From positions 1-56,548 of the forward strand of contig CAJBNH010000065.1 in NCBI GenBank assembly GCA_903955385.1: 56,548 nt of DNA, in the 5' to 3' direction. Below are positions 16,446 to 25,265 of this stretch, one piece after another (position 1 is the first letter of the stretch; each line of letters starts with the position of its first letter). The notes beneath the pieces are model-generated. The model ran no database searches and was not told the DNA's origin. It worked only from the letters and a program-made list of their open reading frames with translations. The position numbers were made by a program, and so were the translations under genes. Source of the DNA: an uncultured Myxococcales bacterium. GTDB taxonomy: Bacteria > Myxococcota_A > UBA9042.

Positions 16446-17282
16446 ATGAAGCCCCGCGACGCCTTTCGGCGGGTCAGCCTGATTGCAGCGACGGAGGTTG
16501 CGCGTCTGAGCTCGGGCATGGCGCGGCGGGCCTTGGCGTGGGCCCAGGCGCAGCTGACGACCGATGACGCCTTGGCCATGACCGACCGCTACTTTCGGCG
16601 CACCGCCACCTATCGTCAGCGCTGGCACGCAGAGCTGGGGCTGTTCGACTTCGAGCGTGCGGCGATCGACACGCACTTTCCCAAGCCCCCCGGCAGGTTG
16701 CTGGTCCTGGGCACGGGGGGAGGGCGCGACGGCAAGGCGTTGCAGGACCGCGGATACGACGTGGACGGCTGCGAGCCGGTAGAAGTGCTTGCTGGTCGCG
16801 CCCGAAAGGTGCTTGGTGCCGACGCACGGGTGGTCGCCTGTCGCGCAGAGGACCTGGACGTGCGGGGCGTGCTCGCGGGGCCCTACGCAGGCGTCGTGTT
16901 TGGTTGGGGGGCCTGGTCGCACCTGTTCACGGCAGACGCTCGCAGGGCCGCTCTGGTGGCCGCGAGGCGTCGGGTGCCGCTGGGGGCGCCTGTGCTGTTG
17001 TCCTGGCCGGTGGCCCCCGTCGCAGGGCTGCGCAACGGGGCTCGCGGGACACTCGACGTGCGCAGGGGCGGTGTGCGGCACTCAGGCGTCGTCGAGACCG
17101 GCGTCCTCCACGGCTGGCGACTGCTGACGGGAGGCATCGTGCATTTGGTGTATAGCCGCGAAGACCTCGAACTCGAGGCGGCGGCGACAGGTTGGCGGGT
17201 GGTGGACGTGCAGGGCAGCGAATCGGGTTATCCGCACGCTGTCCTGACTGCCGTGGAAACGCCAGACGCTGCGCAGGGTTAG
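16446..17282 (+). CDS. Class I SAM-dependent methyltransferase
   Basis: A 278-residue cytoplasmic protein with a Rossmann methyltransferase motif I ('LLVLGTGGGRDGKAL', near residue 85) and an acidic end of strand 2 ('DGCEPVEVL'). The substrate is not evident. The ATG at 16446 has GGAG 6 nt upstream; TTG at 16431 and GTG at 16434 are alternatives in the same frame. It follows the outer-membrane protein gene by 30 nt and may share its transcript. Its stop codon overlaps the convergent lipoprotein stop at 17279. Confidence 0.82.
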   Translation: MKPRDAFRRVSLIAATEVARLSSGMARRALAWAQAQLTTDDALAMTDRYFRRTATYRQRWHAELGLFDFERAAIDTHFPKPPGRLLVLGTGGGRDGKALQDRGYDVDGCEPVEVLAGRARKVLGADARVVACRAEDLDVRGVLAGPYAGVVFGWGAWSHLFTADARRAALVAARRRVPLGAPVLLSWPVAPVAGLRNGARGTLDVRRGGVRHSGVVETGVLHGWRLLTGGIVHLVYSREDLELEAAATGWRVVDVQGSESGYPHAVLTAVETPDAAQG

Positions 17283-17659
17283 GGTCGCCCGCCGCATCGT
17301 CCCATCACGCACTTCGAAGCCAACGGAGCCTTGCCGGCCGTCATGCGCGCATCATTGATGTACGTCGTGCGAGGGTCGCAGTCGGCATCGACGGTGCAGC
17401 CGCAGTCGGCGTATTCGGGGGCGTCGAAGCAAAGCCAGGACGAGGCGCAGGTCCGGCTGGAAAGCGTGCCGCACGCCGCGAGCTTGGCGTCGGTCACGGT
17501 GCACGTGGCGCTGTTGCCGAAGCGGCTGATCTGGGTGCAGCTGGGCACCTGGATGCTGGGCGGCGGCGTGTCGTCCTTCGGGCTGGTGCAGGCCGCTGCC
17601 ACTGCAAGGGCACAGAAGGTCAGCGCAATTGTCCACCGGGGCTGGAGGGTGTGCGTCAT
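17279..17659 (-). CDS. Small Cys-rich lipoprotein, function unknown
   Basis: A 126-residue protein with a lipobox ('VAAACTSP') and a Cys-rich mature part ('CGTLSSRTCASSWLCFD', 'CGCTVDADCDP'), probably disulphide-bonded in the periplasm or on the outer membrane. It starts at 17659 within an ATGA overlap with the upstream lipoprotein stop, so the two are translationally coupled. It is the last gene of the rnj-engB-rimI/thiE-prmC transcription unit. I recognise no family. Confidence 0.75.
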   Translation of the reverse strand: MTHTLQPRWTIALTFCALAVAAACTSPKDDTPPPSIQVPSCTQISRFGNSATCTVTDAKLAACGTLSSRTCASSWLCFDAPEYADCGCTVDADCDPRTTYINDARMTAGKAPLASKCVMGRCGGRP

Positions 17660-18840
17660 TTCGGCTGGTGCCCCCAACGGTACAGGCGTGAGGCTGTCAG
17701 CAGCACGCGCTCCTCAGCATCGTGGATGGCGAGACTGACGAAGTCGGCGGTAGGCGTTTCGATGGCCTCGGACTCCTTGGTGCCGACCGGCGACTTGATC
17801 GATTCGGTGCTCCAGCTCAGACAGGGCGGCGTCTGGCCGGTCGGGCAGGTCACCGCTCCCCAGCGCCGCAGCTGGCCCTTCAGCGCGATGGCCCAGACTT
17901 GGTCGGCGCCGACGCCGGCGACACCTGAAAAACCTAGAGACCACAGGGCGTTTTGCTTCACGAAGCCCTTGGTCTGGTCTTCCATCACGGCCAGATAGGC
18001 GGTCAGGGACCCGGCGGCGACGAACACCTTGGGCTTGCCTCCCAGCTTGGCGACGGGTTCCGAGACCCACAGCCCTCGCGGCGTTGCGTCCGTGGCCCAT
18101 GCTTGCCACTTGCCGTCGCTGCCACCACCGTGCAACACCAAACCGCCACCGGTCGTCGTGGGACCGGCACCAATCCAGACGTCGCCCTTGCCGCGCACGT
18201 GCACGCAGGTGAAGGCGGCGTCATCCGTCAGCTGCTGCGTGGCGTCGGTGGGTGTGACGGCGCGCGGCTCCCAGTACTCGCCGTCGAACTCCCAGGCTTG
18301 GGCGCGCTCACCCACGGCCCACGGGGTTGAGCGTGAAGTCCCTGAAATGGCGGTGAAGTCCACGACGGGTGAGGGCGGGATCTCTCCCACCAGCGTCCAG
18401 CCGTCGGCGTTGCGCATCCACAAGGCGCTGCCTTTGCCGGCCAGGAACACGTCTCCTTCCGGCGCCACCCACACTGCCGTCAGGTCGGTGGCCGCGATGC
18501 CGGGGGGCGGGGGCTCGTCAACCAGCGCGGTACCGTCGTAGCGCAGGAACTGGGCGCTGTCGCCCACGACGAGATACTGGCCCTTGGAGCCGGGGATGGG
18601 CGTCACCGCGTTGAGTCCAGAGCGGGCGGCTTGGCCGATGCCCGGCGCGGCGGTCCACTTCAGCTGCGTGGGGACCGTGACCTCAGCCACGATGTCCGTC
18701 GCTGCGTCATCGGCGGTGTCTGCGGTATCGACAACGGCCGTGTCCGTCGCACCGTCGTCGGTACCACCGCACGAAGGCAGCGCGGCAAGGCTCAGCGCAA
18801 GGAGGATGGGCAACCGCAGGAGCTGTCGATCGATGTGCAT
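17656..18840 (-). CDS. Lipoprotein with predicted beta-propeller-like repeats
   Basis: A 394-residue lipoprotein (lipobox in 'AALPSCGGTDDG') with an Asp/Thr/Ala-rich linker followed by repeats such as 'LTAVWVAPEGDVFLAGKG', 'WAVGERAQAWEFDGEYW' and 'VRGKGDVWIGAG'. These resemble propeller blades in photosystem-stability-factor/sortilin-like lipoproteins of myxobacteria. The ATG at 18840 has GGAAG 7 nt upstream and lies 47 nt after prmC. ATGA overlap with the next small lipoprotein. Specific role unknown. Confidence 0.8.
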   Translation of the reverse strand: MHIDRQLLRLPILLALSLAALPSCGGTDDGATDTAVVDTADTADDAATDIVAEVTVPTQLKWTAAPGIGQAARSGLNAVTPIPGSKGQYLVVGDSAQFLRYDGTALVDEPPPPGIAATDLTAVWVAPEGDVFLAGKGSALWMRNADGWTLVGEIPPSPVVDFTAISGTSRSTPWAVGERAQAWEFDGEYWEPRAVTPTDATQQLTDDAAFTCVHVRGKGDVWIGAGPTTTGGGLVLHGGGSDGKWQAWATDATPRGLWVSEPVAKLGGKPKVFVAAGSLTAYLAVMEDQTKGFVKQNALWSLGFSGVAGVGADQVWAIALKGQLRRWGAVTCPTGQTPPCLSWSTESIKSPVGTKESEAIETPTADFVSLAIHDAEERVLLTASRLYRWGHQPK

Positions 18841-18887
18841 GAAGTAGCTTCCGTTTCCGGCCAGCACGGCGCCGGGGTAAGGGCAGT

Positions 18888-19781
18888 CTAGTGGGGCCGC
18901 CGCGCCAGCACCAGACTCGTCGGTCCGCCCATCACGGGCAGGATCTTGGGGTCGCTCAGACCGCCCTGCAGACAGGCCTCTGACATCGCCTGGGCTTGCT
19001 CGCGGCTGCCCAGCTCGACGGCGACCAGACCACCGGGCACCAGAAAGTCCTTGGATTGGCGGGCGATCCGCCTCAGCAGGTCCAGGCCGTCGACGCCACC
19101 GTCCAACGCAAGCCGCGGCTCGAAGTCGCGCACATCGGGTTCCAGCCAAGCCACCGTTTCGGTTCGCACATACGGGGGATTGCTGGCGATGGCCGCGAAC
19201 TGCAGCCCCGGAACGGCAGCAAACAGGTCGCCGTGACGCAGGTCGACGGCCAGATCCAGCGCGTCGCGGTTCTCGATGGCGATGGCCAGGGCCTCCGGGC
19301 TCAGGTCGGTCGCGATGACATCGCGCTCGGTCCCCTTTCCCTTCAACGCCTTGTCCTTCAGCGTATGGGCAACCGCCAGCGCGATGCAGCCGCTGCCGGT
19401 ACACAGGTCCAGCACCGCGCCTTGCGGGGCCGCGTCGCTGGTCAGGAACTTCACCACCTCGTCCACCAGCGACTCGGTCTCGGGGCGCGGCACCAGCACG
19501 CCGGGACGCACCGCCAGATCCAAACCGTAGAACTCGCGGCGCCCCAGGATGTAGGCCACGGGCTCGCCCTTCGATCTGCGCTTGATCAAGGCCTTATAGG
19601 TCGCCAGCTCCTCAGCCTGCAGGGGCTGGTCAAAGCGGAGGATCAGGTCCAGACGCCGCAGCTTCAGCACCTCGCCCAGCAAAAGCTCGGCATCCAGACG
19701 GCCGCTGGGCGACCCGGACTTCGTCAGGTAGTCGCGGGTCCAGTTCAGGATCTTCTGGATCGTCCAGACTTCAGTGCTCAT
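18888..19781 (-). CDS. prmC: Release factor glutamine methyltransferase PrmC (HemK)
   Basis: The 297-residue enzyme methylates the glutamine of the GGQ motif in peptide release factors. It has the N-terminal helical domain (about 1-80), the SAM site ('VLDLCTGSGCIALAVA') and the catalytic NPPY motif (from residue 201) followed by V-R, as in the family. The ATG at 19781 overlaps the rimI/thiE stop (ATGA). Its place in an operon with RNase J, EngB and RimI groups it with translation and RNA functions. Confidence 0.95.
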   Translation of the reverse strand: MSTEVWTIQKILNWTRDYLTKSGSPSGRLDAELLLGEVLKLRRLDLILRFDQPLQAEELATYKALIKRRSKGEPVAYILGRREFYGLDLAVRPGVLVPRPETESLVDEVVKFLTSDAAPQGAVLDLCTGSGCIALAVAHTLKDKALKGKGTERDVIATDLSPEALAIAIENRDALDLAVDLRHGDLFAAVPGLQFAAIASNPPYVRTETVAWLEPDVRDFEPRLALDGGVDGLDLLRRIARQSKDFLVPGGLVAVELGSREQAQAMSEACLQGGLSDPKILPVMGGPTSLVLARRPH

Positions 19782-20944
19782 GGGGTGTTCTCGGGGCGCG
19801 ACCAGACGGCGACCAGGTCTCGAAGGGCGGCTCCGGCGCGGGCAGGCGACCACGGCTGCCCGGCGGGTCCCAGCCACGCGCCGATGACGGCTGCAGCATG
19901 GGCGCCGGCGTTGCGCACGGGCTGCAGGTCCTGCGCCGTGATGCCGCCGATGGCGACAACTGGCACGCGGGCGTGGGTGACGACTTGCCGCAGACCGTCC
20001 ACGCCAACAACCGCATCGTGGCCGCGCTTGCCCACGGTGGCGTGGATGGGGCCGAAGCCGATGTAGTCGACAGGACGGCCAGCCGCCGCCTGAACTTGCG
20101 CGACGTCGTGCGTCGACAGCCCCAGCAGAGTCAAGGGCCCCACCGCCTGACGAGCGACCTCTGCCGGCGTGTCCTGCTGGCCCAGGTGCAGGCCGGCGCC
20201 CGGCAGATTCGTCAGCCCCGCCAGACCGTCGACCTCGTCGTTCAGCACCGTGGGCACATGCGCTCCACAGGCCTGCAACAGGGCCGCATACACGCGAATT
20301 CGCGCGGGATCTCCGTTCGGCAGGCTCTTGGCCCGTAGCTGCACGGCACACGCGCCAGCTTCGACAGCCGCGCGGCCATAGTCCAGCAGCTGCGACAGGT
20401 TGCGCTCGAGCGTCGGCCCGTCCAGCCAGCCCAGCCGGTCGGCGTCGAGGATGGCGTACAGGCCCGGCCGCAACATCGGTTTGGGATCCAGCTCCTTGCG
20501 CATCAACACAGCATCCGTTCCATCGCTGTAGTATCGCTTGCGCAGGCCCGTGCGCTCGAACCCCAGCGACTCGTAAAGTCCCACCGCAGCGTCGTTGCCA
20601 AAGCGCACTTCCAGCAGCGCGACGGTGACCTGCTCGGCCCGCGACTGCTCCAGCGCGTGCTGCACGATCCGTCGTCCCAGACCTTGTCCGCGCAGGTCAG
20701 GCCGGACCGCGACGCGGTTGATTTGCAGCTCGCCGAACATGGACCAGCCCATCAGCGTGGCGACGGGTTCGCCGTCGAGCTCGAGCAGCCATGTCCGCGA
20801 GACCTTCTGGGTCAGCTCGGACTCAAGGCCGGCGCGGCTCCACGGGTCGATGAAAGCCGTGGCCTCCAGAGCCTGAAACGCGGGAATGTCGCGCAGCTCG
20901 CCGGGTCGGATGCAGATGCGTGCGTCGTCGTAGCGGATGCTCAC
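19778..20944 (-). CDS. Fusion of a RimI-type N-acetyltransferase and thiamine-phosphate synthase (ThiE)
   Basis: Residues 1-156 are a GNAT acetyltransferase of the RimI type, which acetylates the N terminus of ribosomal protein S18: acetyl-CoA site 'VRPDLRGQGLGRRIV' and 'LYESLGFERTGLRKRYYSDG'. Residues 157-388 are a full ThiE, joining HMP-PP and thiazole phosphate: 'LYAILDADR', 'VLNDEVDGLAG', 'GLHLGQQD', 'DYIGFGPIHAT', 'VVAIGGI'. No stop separates them. The only internal ATG (20476) has no well-placed Shine-Dalgarno: AAGGAG is 15 nt away. The GTG start at 20944 overlaps the engB stop (GTGA). No other thiamine genes are in the window. Confidence 0.88.
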   Translation of the reverse strand: MSIRYDDARICIRPGELRDIPAFQALEATAFIDPWSRAGLESELTQKVSRTWLLELDGEPVATLMGWSMFGELQINRVAVRPDLRGQGLGRRIVQHALEQSRAEQVTVALLEVRFGNDAAVGLYESLGFERTGLRKRYYSDGTDAVLMRKELDPKPMLRPGLYAILDADRLGWLDGPTLERNLSQLLDYGRAAVEAGACAVQLRAKSLPNGDPARIRVYAALLQACGAHVPTVLNDEVDGLAGLTNLPGAGLHLGQQDTPAEVARQAVGPLTLLGLSTHDVAQVQAAAGRPVDYIGFGPIHATVGKRGHDAVVGVDGLRQVVTHARVPVVAIGGITAQDLQPVRNAGAHAAAVIGAWLGPAGQPWSPARAGAALRDLVAVWSRPENTP

Positions 20945-21795
20945 GGCTGGACTCGGCTCCCCTTCTTCCCCGGCACTCGAGGGTGGCACACGTCGCGGAT
21001 GGCGAGCCGCAGGGCCTGAACGCCGTCGCCGTCGACCGTGCTGACGCCCAGCGGCGGCCGTTGCAGGCCGAAGTCGCGCTTCATCCGGGCGAGCACTGGA
21101 AAGCGAAGGTTCTTCGGGATCTTGTCGATCTTGGTGGCCACCACGACGACCGGCAGCCGCTGCTCGTGCAGCCACTCGACAAAGCCGACCGCGTCGCTGT
21201 CGGTGTCGCGGCGGCTGTCGATCAGCACGACTACGGCGCGCAGCTGCGTCTGGCCCTCCAGATAGCCCTGGATCATCGGAGCGAACTCGTCTCGCATCGA
21301 CAACGGCACTTCCGCATGGCCAAAGCCGGGAAAGTCGACCAGCCGAACCGTCTGACCGCCGTCCAGCACGACGTCGAACAGGCAGATGCGACGTGTGCGG
21401 CCGGGCGTGCGGCTGGTGCGTGCCAGCGCCTTCTGTTGGCACAGGGCGTTGACCAGCGACGACTTGCCGACGTTGGACCTGCCGCACAGCGCGACCTCGG
21501 GTGGCCCGGCGGCGACGTCGTCGGAGGCGGCGACGGCCGCCACGAATTCCGCAGTCAGCGCGCGCGTTTGGCGGGGGGCGCGGTTGGCCTGACGCGCCCG
21601 GCGCTTTTCGATGCTTTTGCCGGGGCGCGGGCCCGGACGGGTGCCCGGCTGCGGGGCAGGGCGAGGCGCAGGTCCCGAACCATCCCCCGGGGCGGCGGCG
21701 GCGGTCGACCCGGACTTGGGCGTGGACCCGGTCCCGACCCCGGGTCCAACCCCTTTGCCTGTCTTGCGTTTGGGCAAGGTAGGTGCAGCGCTCAC
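20941..21795 (-). CDS. engB: Ribosome biogenesis GTPase EngB/YihA/YsxC with a long N-terminal extension
   Basis: This GTPase helps assemble the 50S subunit. The G1 motif 'GRSNVGKSS', the switch region 'RTSRTPGRTRRI', G3 'DFPGFG' and G4 'ATKID' are present. The protein is 284 residues against about 200 in E. coli. The extra 70-80 N-terminal residues are low-complexity Gly/Pro/Arg/Ala, likely disordered and basic. The start at 21795 is supported by ATGA overlap with the RNase J stop. The 3' end overlaps rimI/thiE by GTGA. Confidence 0.93.
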   Translation of the reverse strand: MSAAPTLPKRKTGKGVGPGVGTGSTPKSGSTAAAAPGDGSGPAPRPAPQPGTRPGPRPGKSIEKRRARQANRAPRQTRALTAEFVAAVAASDDVAAGPPEVALCGRSNVGKSSLVNALCQQKALARTSRTPGRTRRICLFDVVLDGGQTVRLVDFPGFGHAEVPLSMRDEFAPMIQGYLEGQTQLRAVVVLIDSRRDTDSDAVGFVEWLHEQRLPVVVVATKIDKIPKNLRFPVLARMKRDFGLQRPPLGVSTVDGDGVQALRLAIRDVCHPRVPGKKGSRVQP

Positions 21796-23459
21796 AGCTC
21801 GTCTCCGTCCCAGTGCACGAACGGCAGCACAACGGGCTTCCGCGCGGTCAGGTTCTTGTAGTAGCGCCGAACCAGCTGCATCGCTTGGCCTTCTACCGCC
21901 GACGCAGGCATGTGCGGGTCCAGACTCTGCAACCAGCGATTCAGCTGCGACTCGAGGTCCTCGATGGCCTGACCTTGGGCGTTGTACAGGCCGAACGGCT
22001 TGACCGTGGCTTTTCCCGTCACCACGCCGCGGTCACGCGTCAAGTTCAGCGACAGCGCCACGACGCCATTCCACGCAAGCGCGGCGCGTCCCTTCAAGTC
22101 CAGCGTGTCCGCATCGCCAAACACTTGCCCGTCGGCGTACCAAGGCGTGCAGTCCACCAAGCCCAACACGCGCAGGCCGTTCGCCGTCACCTCGACCTGG
22201 GTGCCATTCTCTGCGATCAGCGTCTGCTTGACGCCCAGAGAAGCCGCCAAGTCCGCGTGGCGCTGCAGGAACGTGTACTCGCCGTGCACCGGCATGAAGA
22301 ACTTGGGCCGCACCCACTTCAACAGCTGCGCCTGCTCGTCCGCGGCCGCGTGGCCTGACGCGTGGATCGCCCGGTTGTTGCGCGGATAGACGACGTGCGC
22401 GCCACGGCGGGCGAAGTCGTTCATCATCTGGTGGATACGGCGCTCGTTGCCCGGAATCACACGGGAACTCATGATGATGGTGTCGGTGGGCTGAATGCTG
22501 AGGTTCGGGTGCGTCCCCGTCGCTGCCCGCCACAGCACCGCGCGAGCCTCGCCCTGCGAACCCGTGCAAACGATGCAGAGCTCATCGTCGTCATAGCGGT
22601 CCATGTCCTTCACGTCGAGGATGTCCTCGGCCGAGATCGGCATGTTGGTCGTGGCGTTGGCGACCCGGGTGTAGTTCTCGAACGACCTCCCCAGCAGCAC
22701 CGTGTAGCGTCCGGCCGCCCGCGCAGCGTCGATGACGGAGTGCAGTCGGTAGATGTTGGAGGCGAACAGTCCCACGATGGCGCGACCTGGGCAGGCGGCG
22801 ATGACATCCGCCAACGCTTCCGCGACCTTGGCCTCGGAACCCGACCAGCCGGGCACTTCGGAGTTGGTCGAGTCGCTCATCATCAACAGCACGCCCTCGT
22901 CGCCCAGCTTCTGAAAGCCCTCAGCGTCGAAGACCGCGCCGTCGCGCAAGCCCGCTTCGATCTTGAAGTCTCCGGTGAAGACCAGGTTGCCGACTGGGGT
23001 GCGGATCGCCAGGGACACGCAGTCGGGGATCGAGTGCGTCACGCGCAGGAAGTCGAACTGGAACGGTCCGATCTCCAGCGGCCTGCCCGGCGAGATCACG
23101 TTCAGGTCGACGCTATCGACCAGGTCGTGTTCCTTCAGGCGGTTCTGTATCAGGCCGAGGGTGAAGCGCGTGCCGTAGACGGGAACGTCCAGCAGCGGCG
23201 CGACATAGGGCACGGCGCCAATGTGGTCCTCATGGCCGTGGGTCAGCACGATGGCGTGGATCTTGCCCTTGTAGCGGCCCAGCACCTCCAGCGAGGGCAG
23301 CACCACGTCGACGGCCAGCTGGTCGGCGTCGGGGAACATCACGCCGCAGTCGAGCAGCACGTAGTCGTCGCCATAGCCGAGCAGCATGGCGTTCATGCCG
23401 ATCCGGCCAACGCCGCCAAGGGGAAGCAGCGTCAAGGGCTTGTGGGTGGGGTCTTTCAC
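21792..23459 (-). CDS. rnj: Ribonuclease J
   Basis: A 555-residue metallo-beta-lactamase/beta-CASP ribonuclease acting in mRNA decay and 5' processing. The zinc motif HGHEDH is at residues 74-79. Further motifs are 'FTGDFKIE', 'MMSDSTN', 'CTGSQGE', 'SSRVIPGNE' and the late 'VHGEYTF' histidine. Length and motifs match RNase J rather than tRNase Z. The start is GTG at 23459, with GGAGA about 11 nt upstream. First gene of an operon in which rnj, engB, rimI/thiE and prmC each overlap by 4 nt. Confidence 0.94.
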   Translation of the reverse strand: MKDPTHKPLTLLPLGGVGRIGMNAMLLGYGDDYVLLDCGVMFPDADQLAVDVVLPSLEVLGRYKGKIHAIVLTHGHEDHIGAVPYVAPLLDVPVYGTRFTLGLIQNRLKEHDLVDSVDLNVISPGRPLEIGPFQFDFLRVTHSIPDCVSLAIRTPVGNLVFTGDFKIEAGLRDGAVFDAEGFQKLGDEGVLLMMSDSTNSEVPGWSGSEAKVAEALADVIAACPGRAIVGLFASNIYRLHSVIDAARAAGRYTVLLGRSFENYTRVANATTNMPISAEDILDVKDMDRYDDDELCIVCTGSQGEARAVLWRAATGTHPNLSIQPTDTIIMSSRVIPGNERRIHQMMNDFARRGAHVVYPRNNRAIHASGHAAADEQAQLLKWVRPKFFMPVHGEYTFLQRHADLAASLGVKQTLIAENGTQVEVTANGLRVLGLVDCTPWYADGQVFGDADTLDLKGRAALAWNGVVALSLNLTRDRGVVTGKATVKPFGLYNAQGQAIEDLESQLNRWLQSLDPHMPASAVEGQAMQLVRRYYKNLTARKPVVLPFVHWDGDEL

Positions 23460-23520
23460 GTTGGGGGATTCTCCAAGGAATTTGAGGGGGATTCGTTCTT
23501 CTGGCCTTGCCTTGACCGCG

Positions 23521-24714
23521 TCAGCCGGGGCGCCGCAGCACGACGGCCATGCCCTGACCGCCGCCGATGCACGCGCTGCCGACGGCCAGATGCTTGCCGG
23601 TGCGGATCAGATCCAGCGCCAAGTGCAACAGGATGCGGGTGCCAGAGGCTGCGAGCGGGTGTCCCAGCGCAATCGCGCCGCCGTGGACGTTGGTGCGCGC
23701 GCGGTCGAGGCCAAGCTCTTTCTCGACGGCAAGGTATTGCGGCGCAAAGGCTTCATTGACCTCGATCAGGTCGATTTGCTGCAGCGACAGCCCCGCGTTG
23801 GCCAGTGCCTTGCGAATCGCCGGGACCGGACCGATGCCCATGACCGTCGGGTCGCAGCCGACCGCCGCGTGCGCCACCAGCTCGACCAGCACCGGCCAAC
23901 CCTGGGTCAACGCGCGCTGCCGGGTCGTGACCAACAGGGCGGCCGCGCCATCGACGATGCCCGAGGCATTCCCAGCCGTCACCACGCCGTCCTTCTCGAA
24001 CACGGGCCTCAGCTTGGCCAGCGATTCCAGCGTCGTTTCCGGCCGCGGGTGCTCGTCGCGACTCAGCACAGTCGGGCCTTTGCGTCCCGGCAGCGTCATC
24101 GGCGCGATCTCGTCGTCGAAAATGCCCGCGGCCAGCGCGGCGGCATAGCGCTGCTGCGAGGCAAGCGCGAAGTCATCGCAGTCCTGTCGCGAGATCCCGT
24201 GTGTGCGCGCCAGCTTCTCTGCCGTGTTCGCCATCGCCAAGCCAGTGAACGAGTCGGTCAGCGACGACCACAGCGCGTCCTCGAGCTTGCCGCCGGGACC
24301 GAAGGGAAGGCCCCACCGTGCACCGCGAACGATGTGCGGTGCCTGCGACATCGACTCGGTGCCGCCTGCCAGCACGACTTCGGCCTCGCCCAAGCGAATC
24401 AGGTTGGCGGCCTGCGTGACGGCCTCGAAGCCCGAGCCGCAGAGGCGATTGACCGTCAGGGCAGGGATCTCCTGCCGCATGCCGGTGCGCAACCCTACGT
24501 GGCGACTCAGGTAGATCGCATCGGCCGAAGTCTGGCAGACGTTGCCGAACACGACGGCATCGACGAGCTCCGGGGCGGCCCCGACCGACTGCAGCGTGGC
24601 CTGTGTGGCCGCGACGGCCAGATCCGTGGCGGTCAGGTCCTTCTGCGATCCGCCGAACGAGCCGAATGGCGTGCGCTTTCCGGCGACGAGGACGACGTCG
24701 TGCAGGGCGGGCAT
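23521..24714 (-). CDS. Acetyl-CoA C-acetyltransferase (thiolase)
   Basis: A 397-residue thiolase that condenses or cleaves acetyl/acyl-CoA. The nucleophilic Cys92 lies in 'NRLCGSGFEAV'. The 'VNEAFA' segment, the GHP histidine ('IALGHPLAASGTR') and the second catalytic Cys ('CIGGGQG') are present. The ATG at 24714 gives the usual family N terminus ('MPALHDVVLVAGKRTPFG'); the longer frame is Pro/Gln-rich without similarity. Biosynthetic or degradative direction cannot be decided, and no beta-oxidation partner is adjacent. Confidence 0.93.
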   Translation of the reverse strand: MPALHDVVLVAGKRTPFGSFGGSQKDLTATDLAVAATQATLQSVGAAPELVDAVVFGNVCQTSADAIYLSRHVGLRTGMRQEIPALTVNRLCGSGFEAVTQAANLIRLGEAEVVLAGGTESMSQAPHIVRGARWGLPFGPGGKLEDALWSSLTDSFTGLAMANTAEKLARTHGISRQDCDDFALASQQRYAAALAAGIFDDEIAPMTLPGRKGPTVLSRDEHPRPETTLESLAKLRPVFEKDGVVTAGNASGIVDGAAALLVTTRQRALTQGWPVLVELVAHAAVGCDPTVMGIGPVPAIRKALANAGLSLQQIDLIEVNEAFAPQYLAVEKELGLDRARTNVHGGAIALGHPLAASGTRILLHLALDLIRTGKHLAVGSACIGGGQGMAVVLRRPG

Positions 24715-24850
24715 GGCGGCTCCGACGGTCGCCGGGGCGACGCGGGATTGGGGGGGAGGAAGGGCGGGCTGGGGAACCGCGCGCGAGACGATACACTGTG
24801 CTGGCTGGGGTGCCAACACGGCAAGTCACCGGCGAATCGAAGGAAACGCT

Positions 24851-25168
24851 CTACTTGAAGACGTAGAACCGCTCGTTCTCACGCAGCATTCCGAGCTCGC
24901 TGCGGATGGTGTGCATCCGGACGTCGGGGCGCGCGCGAAAGGCCTCGAGATGCGAACCCAGCCACGCGGAGCGGGCCTGCTGCTCCAGAATCTGCTCGTT
25001 GAGCCGCTGCAATTCCGCACGGCGGTCGTCGACATAGCCGGGCACAGACCAAGCGCGGACCAGACCAAGGCCTCCCACGACGACGAACGTCGCCACGAGT
25101 GCAAAGCGCAGGACCCGCCAGACCAGCAGGCCACCTGTCCGAAGCTTTGTTTCTACCGGCTTGTCCAT
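24851..25168 (-). CDS. Septum formation initiator (FtsB/DivIC-like)
   Basis: A 105-residue single-pass membrane protein: short cytoplasmic N terminus, a TM helix (about residues 19-41, 'VLRFALVATFVVVGG'), then a coiled coil ('RRAELQRLNEQILEQQAR') and a short C-terminal part ending 'LGMLRENERFYVFK', like the FtsB/DivIC 'GxxRENE' end. It would join the divisome FtsQLB-type complex. The ATG at 25168 has AGAGGT upstream. It is 97 nt downstream of the histidine kinase gene. Confidence 0.8.
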   Translation of the reverse strand: MDKPVETKLRTGGLLVWRVLRFALVATFVVVGGLGLVRAWSVPGYVDDRRAELQRLNEQILEQQARSAWLGSHLEAFRARPDVRMHTIRSELGMLRENERFYVFK

Positions 25169-25265
25169 CGACGGACCTCTTGCAACCCGTCGCGGACCTT
25201 GCGCCACGATCGCGGGTCGTCAAGTTTTCTCGTCGATGGTGAAGCGGTGTCGCAGATGCGACGAG

